DNA from: CAZWSE01 sp964636575
GTDB taxonomy: Bacteria > Pseudomonadota > Alphaproteobacteria > Rhodobacterales > Rhodobacteraceae
Length of the DNA stretch: 24,657 nucleotides
NCBI GenBank assembly: GCA_964636575.1
Contig: CAZWSE010000054.1
Span: forward strand, 1 to 24,657
Direction: 5' to 3'
Shown here: positions 8,040 to 13,883 of the stretch, piece by piece
How the letters are laid out: each line of letters opens with the position of its first letter
Position numbering within the stretch: the first letter of the stretch is position 1
Made by a program: the position numbers and the translations under genes
Notes under the pieces: generated by a model
Database searches by the model: none
What the model saw: the letters and a program-made list of their open reading frames with translations, nothing else
What the model was told of the DNA's origin: nothing

Positions 8040-8251
8040 GGGGGCTGTGTTCCTTTAACTGCTCTCATTGCGGGTCATGTCTTTTGCATAGACCTCTTTG
8101 TTGGGTTCCAAGTTAACGGGATCGCTGGCGGGGTTCAAAGGGTTCGTATCAATTCCGCGTCATATGCTGTGAAAACGCGCCCGATCCATTGATTTTTGCG
8201 TCTTTTGTGGCAAAGTCGGCACGAACACGTACAATTTACTGGGGTTTTCCA

Positions 8252-8809
8252 ATGATCGACCGTCGCACGTTTTTAGGCTCTTCACTGGCGGCATTTGTCG
8301 CGCCTTCACTGGTGGAAGCACAACAAACCACTATTTTTGACCCGACCCCGCAGGAAGTCCGCATCAAAAAGACCTATCAGCCGGGTCAATTGCTGATCCT
8401 GCCGCGGTCGTTCTATCTGTATTTTGTGACCGAGGAACGCAAAGCCCTGCGCTACGGTGTGGGCGTCGGCAAGGCCGGCTTGGAGTTCACCGGTCAGGCT
8501 GTCATTTCCGTTAAGAAAGAGTGGCCCACTTGGCGCCCCACCAATGAGATGATCGAGCGTGAGCCGAACACCTATAAGAAGTTCGTCGACAACGACTACA
8601 TTATGCCGGGCGGTCCTGGAAATCCGCTGGGCGCACGTGCGCTTTATCTGTTTGAAAACGGGGTCGATACCTATTTCCGTATTCACGGCACCACGCAGCC
8701 GTCGACCATTGGCCGGTCTGTGTCAAACGGCTGTATCCGCATGAACAACGATCATGTGGTCGATCTGTATCCACGCGTTCCGATCGGCACTGTCGTCACC
8801 GTACTATGA
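8252..8809 (+). CDS. L,D-transpeptidase (YkuD/ErfK type), Tat-exported
   Basis: 185 residues from the ATG at 8252. An in-frame upstream start would add 21 residues ahead of a clear signal peptide, so I reject it. The N-terminus MIDRRTFLGSSLAAF... has a twin-arginine motif (RRTFLG) and a hydrophobic stretch ending near VEAQ, so the protein should be exported folded to the periplasm. The catalytic YkuD block is complete: H145-G-T in 'IHGTTQP' and 'SVSNGCIRM' with Cys161, the consensus HGT...S.GCIRM. These enzymes form 3-3 peptidoglycan crosslinks or attach proteins to peptidoglycan. The domain fills nearly the whole mature protein, with no LysM or other binding domain. Its TGA overlaps the ATG of the following membrane-protein gene by 4 bases. 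Shine-Dalgarno is weak (GGGG about 7 bases upstream). Confidence 0.92.
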   Translation: MIDRRTFLGSSLAAFVAPSLVEAQQTTIFDPTPQEVRIKKTYQPGQLLILPRSFYLYFVTEERKALRYGVGVGKAGLEFTGQAVISVKKEWPTWRPTNEMIEREPNTYKKFVDNDYIMPGGPGNPLGARALYLFENGVDTYFRIHGTTQPSTIGRSVSNGCIRMNNDHVVDLYPRVPIGTVVTVL

Positions 8810-9177
8810 TCCGGATCGTCCTTGCTTTGATCTTGCCTGTGCTGGTCGCCGTTGGCGGCTACCTTTTGCAGGCTGCGAAAGGCTTGGGCGCGCATCCGAT
8901 TTGGGCCGATCAGATTGTGATCATCGGCTTGGCCGTTGGTGCGGCTTTCGGGTTGCTACTGGCGATGTCGAGCGTTGGGCTGCTGTTGCGTATGGCTGGC
9001 CCTGCGGTGCTTGCGGTCGGCGCATACTTTCTATCACACGTCGGCAAGACCCGCTTTGCGGCGTCTTACGGAGACGACGCGCTGGCGGGGCAGCTTTGGC
9101 ACTATGGCGCATTGGCGGCTTGCGTGTTTCTGTTTGCAGCGCTCACCGCGCTTGGTGCGACCCGTACCGAGCACTAA
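8806..9177 (+). CDS. Small integral membrane protein, unknown function
   Basis: 123 residues with about four hydrophobic segments (roughly 3-22, 37-55, 57-78 and 101-118) separated by short polar loops, one being 'SHVGKTRFAASYGDDAL'. No known motif. The start ATG overlaps the stop of the L,D-transpeptidase gene (ATGA), so the two are very likely cotranslated. That suggests a role alongside envelope crosslinking, for example at the inner membrane, but this is inference from position only. It ends 7 bp before the stop codon of a convergent small gene. Confidence 0.75.
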   Translation: MIRIVLALILPVLVAVGGYLLQAAKGLGAHPIWADQIVIIGLAVGAAFGLLLAMSSVGLLLRMAGPAVLAVGAYFLSHVGKTRFAASYGDDALAGQLWHYGALAACVFLFAALTALGATRTEH

Positions 9178-9184
9178 GCCCCTG

Positions 9185-9448
9185 TTACAGAAGGTATTTC
9201 CAAACAGCCAAGCTGGGCGCGAGCATTGCGAACAGGATGCAGAACAGTTTGGCGGCTTGGCTGGCTTTGCCAAACAGACCGGTGCCCAACGCACCTTCAC
9301 CATATGCCATAGCACCACCGATCATCATGTAGCCTTGGGCCTCTTGCTTGAGCCGGTCGGCGTTGATGCGTTCCATTGCAGCGGCATAGACGGCCGCCTG
9401 ACGTTCGTGTTCCGCAAGCTGTTTGTCCATGTTTTCCATATTCGTCAT
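9185..9448 (-). CDS. Small tail-anchored-looking membrane protein, unknown
   Basis: 87 residues, ATG at 9448 with AAGGGA about 9 bases upstream. Residues 1-40 are charged and helical (many E, K, R, A, M), compatible with a coiled coil. 'GYMMIGGAMAYGEGALGTGLFG' in the middle is glycine-rich, and residues 65-86 form one hydrophobic helix. The shape is a soluble helix plus a C-terminal membrane anchor. I recognise no family. It lies between convergent and divergent neighbours and is probably transcribed alone. A good Shine-Dalgarno, sensible composition and a tight fit between neighbours argue that it is real. Confidence 0.65.
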   Translation of the reverse strand: MTNMENMDKQLAEHERQAAVYAAAMERINADRLKQEAQGYMMIGGAMAYGEGALGTGLFGKASQAAKLFCILFAMLAPSLAVWKYLL

Positions 9449-9561
9449 AGTCGTGTTCCCTTTTGAGCTTATCTTTATCTGGAGCGATCGTGATCAAAAT
9501 CCACTCACAAATTGATAAAATTCGAATAGACTTGCGCCATCGGGTAACGCAGAAATGGAAC

Positions 9562-10077
9562 ATGCTCTTTTTGCTCGCATTTTTGCTGTTGTTCGGCGTT
9601 CCCGCACAGGCCCAGACCGTGCCTGAGATTGCGCTGGTGAAAAGCACTATGGCCCAGCTTCAGTTGAAATCTATCGCGGAAAACCGCGAATACTGTGGCT
9701 ACTTGATTGAGAACGGCAGAGGCGTTTTGAAGATGACCCGCGCCCGCAAGGGCCGCAAAAACAGCTGCGCGCCGCGTCCGCCGAATGCATGGCTCAACAT
9801 CATTGCCTCTTACCATACACACGGAGCCTTTTCGCGCGACAGCATGTCAGAGTTTCCGTCCCTTTCAGATGTGAACGCTGATATCAAAGACGGTGTTGAC
9901 GGATATGTCGCCACGCCCGGGGGACGGCTTTGGCTGATCGACACCCGTGCAGGCGAGATCCGTCAGATTTGCGGAATTGGCTGTTTGCCCAGTGATCCAA
10001 CCTTTGTGGCGGGGCTGGATGGGCCGATCAAACGACGCTACAGCTTTGATCAACTTGCACAAATTGTGCCTGAGTGA
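9562..10077 (+). CDS. Secreted DUF4329-type protein with JAMM-like motif
   Basis: 171 residues from the ATG at 9562. The frame is open further upstream, but only this start gives a clean signal peptide (MLFLLAFLLLFGVPAQAQ, cleavage near residue 17), so the protein is exported. The mature part contains 'YCGYLIENGRG', then 'ASYHTHGAFSRDS' (82-94), 'SEFPSLSDVNAD' (96-107) and 'GYVATPGGRLWLID' (114-127), the conserved core I associate with DUF4329. H85, H87 and D103 with S100 are arranged like the H-x-H...S-x-x-D metal site of JAB/JAMM proteases, though the spacing is longer than usual. Four cysteines (69, 137, 141 and the one in YCGY) could form disulfides in the periplasm. Possible functions are a metallopeptidase or a structural relative. 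Confidence 0.75.
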   Translation: MLFLLAFLLLFGVPAQAQTVPEIALVKSTMAQLQLKSIAENREYCGYLIENGRGVLKMTRARKGRKNSCAPRPPNAWLNIIASYHTHGAFSRDSMSEFPSLSDVNADIKDGVDGYVATPGGRLWLIDTRAGEIRQICGIGCLPSDPTFVAGLDGPIKRRYSFDQLAQIVPE

Positions 10078-10280
10078 ACAGTTTCAAGCGGGGCGGCAAG
10101 TTTCGGCCCGATTGTTTCCAATTCTCGAATCATCTTGCAATTTGACCATCACAGTCCCATATGGACGGTGCGACGTTACCACTATCGACCTACTGCTCCT
10201 CTATAAGGCTCAGACTTCGATCTTGCACTGACCTAGCCGACCTGCCGCATTCCGTGGGCAGTTTTAGAAGGAGACAGACG
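10078..10280 (+). promoter_or_regulatory. Intergenic region / probable 5' leader of the cold-shock gene
   Basis: 203 bp without a convincing gene. It ends in a strong Shine-Dalgarno (AGAAGGAG at 10266-10273) 7 bases before the cold-shock ATG. Cold-shock genes commonly have long structured leaders, so part of this may be transcribed. I could not identify a convincing sigma-70 promoter; a TTGACC at 10142-10147 has no matching -10 element at normal spacing. Confidence 0.35.
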
Positions 10281-10487
10281 ATGGCTACTGGCACCGTCAA
10301 ATGGTTTAACACAACAAAAGGCTTCGGCTTTATCGCGCCCGATGGCGGCAGCAAAGATGTATTCGTACACATTTCTGCCGTTGAGCGCGCCGGTCTGACC
10401 GGTCTGGCCGACAACCAGAAAGTGACTTTCGACATTGAAGCAGGCCGCGACGGCCGCGAAAGCGCGACAAACATCGCACTGGCGTAA
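10281..10487 (+). CDS. Cold-shock protein, CspA family
   Basis: 68 residues, a single cold-shock domain of standard length. RNP1 'KGFGFIAPD' and RNP2 'VFVHIS' are both intact, preceded by 'GTVKWFN', so it should bind single-stranded RNA/DNA as a chaperone. Start chosen at the ATG at 10281 because it follows AAGGAG at 7 bases and begins exactly at the domain; a 40-residue extension is open upstream but has no family support. Monocistronic: a 203-bp leader before it and an intrinsic terminator after it. Which Csp paralogue it is cannot be told from sequence alone. Confidence 0.96.
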   Translation: MATGTVKWFNTTKGFGFIAPDGGSKDVFVHISAVERAGLTGLADNQKVTFDIEAGRDGRESATNIALA

Positions 10488-10510
10488 GCTTTTGTTGAAA
10501 TGAAGATTGA

Positions 10511-10547
10511 GGGGGCGTTTGCTGAGAGGCGGGCGCCCTTTTTCTTT
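10511..10547 (+). terminator. Intrinsic terminator of the cold-shock gene
   Basis: GGGCG (10513-10517) pairs with CGCCC (10534-10538) around a 16-base loop and is followed directly by TTTTTCTTT. It lies 24 bp after the cold-shock stop codon. Confidence 0.75.
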
Positions 10548-10613
10548 GTTTGGGGGTGGGGTGGGTGACGTCTGCTTTGCAGGACAAAGCTGTCGTTCGC
10601 TAATCGTGGGACC

Positions 10614-10635
10614 AAAGACCGCTATGCGGCCTTTT
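10614..10635. terminator. Hairpin with T-run, possibly bidirectional
   Basis: AAAG-A-CCGC (10614-10622), loop TAT, GCGG-C-CTTT (10626-10634) form an 8-pair stem with one A-C mismatch, followed by a T. A smaller inverted repeat, GCTTTG/CAAAGC (10574-10590), lies just before it. The position after the cold-shock terminator and before the 136-residue gene makes a backup or bidirectional terminator possible. Confidence 0.4.
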
Positions 10636-10670
10636 AATGCTGTTTCTTTTCGATGTAATAATGGATCGCA

Positions 10671-11081
10671 TTGAAAACGCAGGTATTGGAGCAGGGATTG
10701 TTTGAATTCAGCTTGATGGGGCAAACCTATCGTGAAGTTGTAGACCCTAATGCACGCATTGGCATTGGTGACCTGATGTACTTCTTCGATACTCACCCAG
10801 ATCGTGACGCATTTTGTTATATGTTGGTTCATTCTGACAAACACCTCGTTGCGGTCAACTGGTTGGGCTACAAGGCCGGATTGATGGGGAATTGGTGCAT
10901 TCACGAGGATGATTTTCGTGACAACGAGGTGGGTGTGACACTCGGTTGGCTAGACAGCAACTGGAGACGTTTCTCGTTGTTTCCACGAGAAAAAACCAAG
11001 TTCTTAAAGTGGCAGGAAAGTGACTATGACTGCAATGAAGCGGTGGACCCCGAATATTTTGCGCGTTTGAACGGTGACTGA
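10671..11081 (+). CDS. Hypothetical protein, 136 residues
   Basis: I do not recognise a family. The frame opens after a TAA at 10659-10661 and the first plausible start is TTG at 10671; ATG at 10716 (residue 16) is an alternative that would drop part of what looks like ordinary folded sequence. The protein is rich in aromatic residues (W, F, Y) and acidic residues, with 'DPNARIGIGDLMYFFDTHPDRDAFCYMLVHSD' and 'VNWLGYKAGLMGNWCIHEDDF' as its most distinctive stretches. No signal peptide or membrane span. Base composition is lower in G+C than the flanking genes, and it stands alone between a terminator hairpin and a convergent glycosyltransferase gene, so it may have been acquired separately. Confidence 0.6.
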   Translation: MKTQVLEQGLFEFSLMGQTYREVVDPNARIGIGDLMYFFDTHPDRDAFCYMLVHSDKHLVAVNWLGYKAGLMGNWCIHEDDFRDNEVGVTLGWLDSNWRRFSLFPREKTKFLKWQESDYDCNEAVDPEYFARLNGD

Positions 11082-11215
11082 CTTTCTTTGATGTTTCGAG
11101 AAAGCCGACGTTCTTGCAAACAGCAGGATACAACACAATGGGCTCAAAGCTGACCTTCACGCAACAATGCGCTCGCCTAGCCCGAACCAAGTGGTGGGTC
11201 CGAATGCGCCCTCGT

Positions 11216-11241
11216 CACGCCAGAGGCGTGCTTTCAGCACG
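11216..11241. other. Two overlapping, mutually exclusive perfect hairpins
   Basis: CACGCC-AGA-GGCGTG (11216-11230) and CGTGCT-TTC-AGCACG (11227-11241) are both perfect 6-bp stems with 3-base loops and share bases 11227-11230, so only one can form at a time. They lie in the 216-bp non-coding space between the convergent 136-residue gene and the GT2 gene. No T-run follows on either strand. Confidence 0.45.
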
Positions 11242-11297
11242 ACGGGGGAGGTTCGGCCGCGTCAAAACGTAGATTGGCATTTGATCCGGCACTGCCC

Positions 11298-12335
11298 CTA
11301 CCCAACCGGCCAGTGTTCGCTTTGTGACACCCGCTTGCGAGAGAACGACGCTTTGCGCAGACGTCCCACCCAACCGCGTGGTGCGGTATCGGAGGCCCAC
11401 TGAAACGGATAACTGCGCGGGCGCATTTGCGCGAGGATCGGCGTCAACGCCAACCGCCAGACCCACCGTGTTTTCCACGGCAGGATCAAACCCAGATACT
11501 TGAACAGGATTTTGTAGGCCAAACCCAAGTGCCCATGTGAAAAGGCGACGCGGGCTGTATAAACTGCGCTGCCGGCCAAAAAGGCCTGACGGTTATAGCT
11601 TTCAACCGACCCGTAGCCGCCTTCTTGGTCCTTGCGGATCATCGCCTCAAACCCTTGTGCGACTTTGGGTGCATCGCAGCTGAGCCTGTCGGATGTGTCT
11701 ACGCGGTGCCCCACCATTGGATCGCCGTAGATCACGGCAGTCCCTGCGTTTTGTGCAACCCGCAAAAACAGGTCTGTGTCTTCGCTGCAGGGCAGTGTTT
11801 CGTCGAATCCAGACGCCGCATCTAGCACCGATTTCGGAATGACCACATTGCAGGATGCGAACCGTGTATCCACCCGCGATCGCGTTGCCTCGATGAAGCC
11901 ATCGAACAGTGCAATCGCATGCGGTTTTGGCGGCTGAGGTTGCGGAAATTCGCCTGTAAAATCAACTGATTGTAAAAACAGAAGTGCTGCCGAAGGCACT
12001 TGATCTATTGCGGACAGGATTGCGGTGAGTGTCTGATCGCTCCAAAGATCATCGCTGTCGAGGAACGCCAGATAATCCCCCTTGGCCTGTGCCACGCCTG
12101 CATTGCGCGCAGCCCCCGGGCCCGCCCCTGTTTGGCGAATGATCCGGCTTTGGTCGGCGTCCATCGCCCGCAGCGCCCGCGCCGCTTGAAGCGCAGTTTG
12201 ATCCGTAGACCCGTCATCGACGACGATGATTTCACAACTGTCTGGAAGCGTCCGCCCAATGCTTTGCAACGCCGATCCAATCGTCGCTTCGCGGTTGTAT
12301 GCCGGAACAATAATGCTGAGGCGGATCGGAGACAT
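11298..12335 (-). CDS. Glycosyltransferase family 2 (classical GT-A)
   Basis: 345 residues, ATG with AGGAA about 6 bases upstream. The N-terminal GT2 domain is textbook: 'SIIVPAYNREATIGSALQSI' (7-26), the nucleotide-binding 'VVDDGSTDQT' (38-47), 'GPGAARNAGVAQAKGDYLAFLDSDDLW' (72-98) with the metal-binding DSDD at 93-96, and 'PCSEDTDLFLRV' later as the ED catalytic-base motif. The C-terminal 100 residues are amphipathic and basic ('YKILFKYLGLILPWKTRWVWRLALTPIL'), which may associate with the inner membrane. Unlike the earlier glycosyltransferases it is not in an operon with them; it has its own 171-bp upstream region. Acceptor and sugar unknown. Confidence 0.9.
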   Translation of the reverse strand: MSPIRLSIIVPAYNREATIGSALQSIGRTLPDSCEIIVVDDGSTDQTALQAARALRAMDADQSRIIRQTGAGPGAARNAGVAQAKGDYLAFLDSDDLWSDQTLTAILSAIDQVPSAALLFLQSVDFTGEFPQPQPPKPHAIALFDGFIEATRSRVDTRFASCNVVIPKSVLDAASGFDETLPCSEDTDLFLRVAQNAGTAVIYGDPMVGHRVDTSDRLSCDAPKVAQGFEAMIRKDQEGGYGSVESYNRQAFLAGSAVYTARVAFSHGHLGLAYKILFKYLGLILPWKTRWVWRLALTPILAQMRPRSYPFQWASDTAPRGWVGRLRKASFSRKRVSQSEHWPVG

Positions 12336-12442
12336 GCAATTCCTGGTCGTTCGTAATGGCGTTTGCGCAAAATAGCTTTGGGTCTAAGCGAAAGATGCCT
12401 AGTCCAAGACAGAAACCGCAACCCTCGTGCTGTTCATTGCGC

Positions 12443-12497
12443 AAAAAAGTGACCAATTTATGTCGCCTTTTGAAAGCGTTGCTCTGTTTTTGATCAC
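12443..12497 (-). terminator. Terminator of the SGNH esterase gene
   Basis: On the minus strand GTGATCAA (12497-12490) pairs with TTGGTCAC (12456-12449) with one G-T pair, followed by TTTTTT (12448-12443). A second stem (CGCTTT/AAGGCG) sits inside the loop. It begins about 10 bp after the esterase stop codon. Confidence 0.65.
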
Positions 12498-12506
12498 TTT
12501 GAGGGC

Positions 12507-13142
12507 CTAGCTTTCGGTGTCTGCGGCTTTGATAAGCTCTAGCACCTTGGGTCCGATCCCTTCGACAACCCGTTGCACGCCTGTCGCGTTGGGGTGAATG
12601 CCGTCGGCCTGCATGAGGTCTTGAACCGCCGACAGATCAGAGGTTTCCCCGAACCCTGCGAAGAAGCTATCGAGGTACACGACCCCGTATTCCGCCGCCA
12701 GATCGGGATAGATCGCATCGAAGGTGGCTTTGTATTCCGGCCCGTAGTTGCTGGGTGCGGACATGCCGACCAGAAGCACCTCAACCCCCTTGGCTTCGGC
12801 CACTTTCAAGATGCCTTCGATGTTGGACCGCGACAGATCCGGATCCAGCCCGCGCAGCAGGTCGTTGCCGCCCAAAGCCACGATCATCGCGTCAACTTCG
12901 GGGGTCAGCGTCCAATCCACACGGCTTAACCCGCCCGATGTGGTGTCACCAGACACGCCTGCATTGATCAGTTCGACCTCGGCCCCTTGTGCTGTCAGCC
13001 AGCCTTGCAGTTGCGGCACGAACCCGTCTGATTGCACCAACCCGTAGCCCTGCGTCAGGCTATCACCCAAGGCAGCAATCACCACTGGGTCGGCCTGTGC
13101 AGTGCCTGCCGCCAAGATAAACCCGAAAACCAACTTGCGCAT
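12507..13142 (-). CDS. tesA: SGNH/GDSL arylesterase, TesA-like, periplasmic
   Basis: 211 residues from the ATG at 13142; longer in-frame starts would run into the divergent gene and precede a clear signal peptide (MRKLVFGFILAAGTAQA). All four SGNH blocks are present: GDSLTQGYG with Ser28, 'INAGVSGDTTSGG' with Gly67 in block II, 'ALGGNDLLRG' with Asn93, and 'DGIHPNATG' with Asp180 and His183. This fits the E. coli TesA type (acyl-CoA thioesterase I / arylesterase / lysophospholipase L1) in length and order. It is divergent from a YbbA/YbbP-like ABC transporter, the same neighbourhood as in E. coli. Whether the natural substrate is a lipid or aryl ester cannot be told. A terminator hairpin follows. 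Confidence 0.92.
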   Translation of the reverse strand: MRKLVFGFILAAGTAQADPVVIAALGDSLTQGYGLVQSDGFVPQLQGWLTAQGAEVELINAGVSGDTTSGGLSRVDWTLTPEVDAMIVALGGNDLLRGLDPDLSRSNIEGILKVAEAKGVEVLLVGMSAPSNYGPEYKATFDAIYPDLAAEYGVVYLDSFFAGFGETSDLSAVQDLMQADGIHPNATGVQRVVEGIGPKVLELIKAADTES

Positions 13143-13193
13143 TTCGCTCAACACTCCATATCCAAGGGAACACAACGCACGAAGGCGGCCCCT

Positions 13194-13883
13194 ATGACTG
13201 ATCCCGTTCTGACCCTGACCGATGTTTCGCTTTCGCTGAAAGGCAACGCGGGTCAGGTCGATATTCTTCATGATATAGGGTTGAGCGTTCAAAAGGGCGA
13301 GAGCTTAGGCCTGATTGGTCCCTCTGGGTCCGGTAAATCGTCGCTTTTGATGCTGATGGGCGGGTTAGAGCGTGCCACATCGGGCAAGATCGACGCATTG
13401 GGAAATGACCTGACGGCGATGAACGAGGACGCGCTGGCCCGTTTTCGCCGCGATCATATGGGCGTTGTTTTTCAATCCTTCCACTTGATTCCGACGATGA
13501 CAGCCCTTGAGAACGTTGCCACCCCGCTTGAGCTTGCAGGCCACCGCGATGCCTTTGATCGCGCTGAGGCAGAGCTAGAGGCCGTTGGTCTTGGCCATCG
13601 GTCCGGCCATTATCCCGCGCAGATGTCTGGTGGTGAACAACAGCGTGTGGCACTTGCCCGTGCCTGTGCCCCCCGCCCTGATGTACTGCTTGCCGATGAG
13701 CCGACAGGCAACCTTGATGGCACCAATGGGGCAGCCATTATGGACCTGCTGTTCGGGCTGCGCGACAAACACGGGGCGACCTTGATCTTGGTGACCCATT
13801 CCAACGCTTTGGCGGATCGATGTGACCGTGTGATCCGGCTGCGCGATGGCCGGATTGACGTAGCCGCGAAGGCCGCAGAATGA
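13194..13883 (+). CDS. ybbA: ABC transporter ATP-binding protein, YbbA/LolD type
   Basis: 229 residues from the ATG at 13194, with GAAGG about 8 bases upstream; the 54-residue longer frame lies over the divergent esterase gene and is rejected. Walker A GPSGSGKS (42-49), Q-loop 'VVFQSFHL' (91-98), signature MSGGEQQR (144-151), Walker B VLLADEP (164-170) and H-loop His204 in 'LVTHSN' are all intact, so it should hydrolyse ATP. Its closest known relatives are MacB/LolD-type ATPases that drive FtsX-like permeases. The stop overlaps the start of the permease by 4 bases (ATGA). The divergent TesA-like gene supports the YbbA assignment over LolD. Confidence 0.94.
   Translation: MTDPVLTLTDVSLSLKGNAGQVDILHDIGLSVQKGESLGLIGPSGSGKSSLLMLMGGLERATSGKIDALGNDLTAMNEDALARFRRDHMGVVFQSFHLIPTMTALENVATPLELAGHRDAFDRAEAELEAVGLGHRSGHYPAQMSGGEQQRVALARACAPRPDVLLADEPTGNLDGTNGAAIMDLLFGLRDKHGATLILVTHSNALADRCDRVIRLRDGRIDVAAKAAE

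Noticed and set aside
7395..8192. 265-residue open frame antisense to the small glycosyltransferase gene
   Set aside because: Composition is rich in Cys, His and Val with no recognisable motif, and the opposite strand carries a clear GT-A protein.
10142..10170. TTGACC as a -35 element for the cold-shock gene
   Set aside because: At 16-18 base spacing there is no acceptable -10 hexamer.
10161..10280. 40-residue N-terminal extension of the cold-shock protein
   Set aside because: CspA-family proteins begin at MATGTVKWF, and a strong ribosome-binding site sits directly before that ATG.
12362..12371. TTTGCGCAAA palindrome upstream of the GT2 gene
   Set aside because: A 10-base palindrome in the upstream region without a second copy or known regulator match is weak evidence for an operator.
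13032..13193. 54-residue N-terminal extension of the ABC ATPase
   Set aside because: It overlaps the start of the divergent esterase and lacks family support; the ATG at 13194 has a Shine-Dalgarno and begins the domain.
13143..13292. 50-residue N-terminal extension of the SGNH esterase
   Set aside because: It would bury the signal peptide internally and overlap the ATPase gene.
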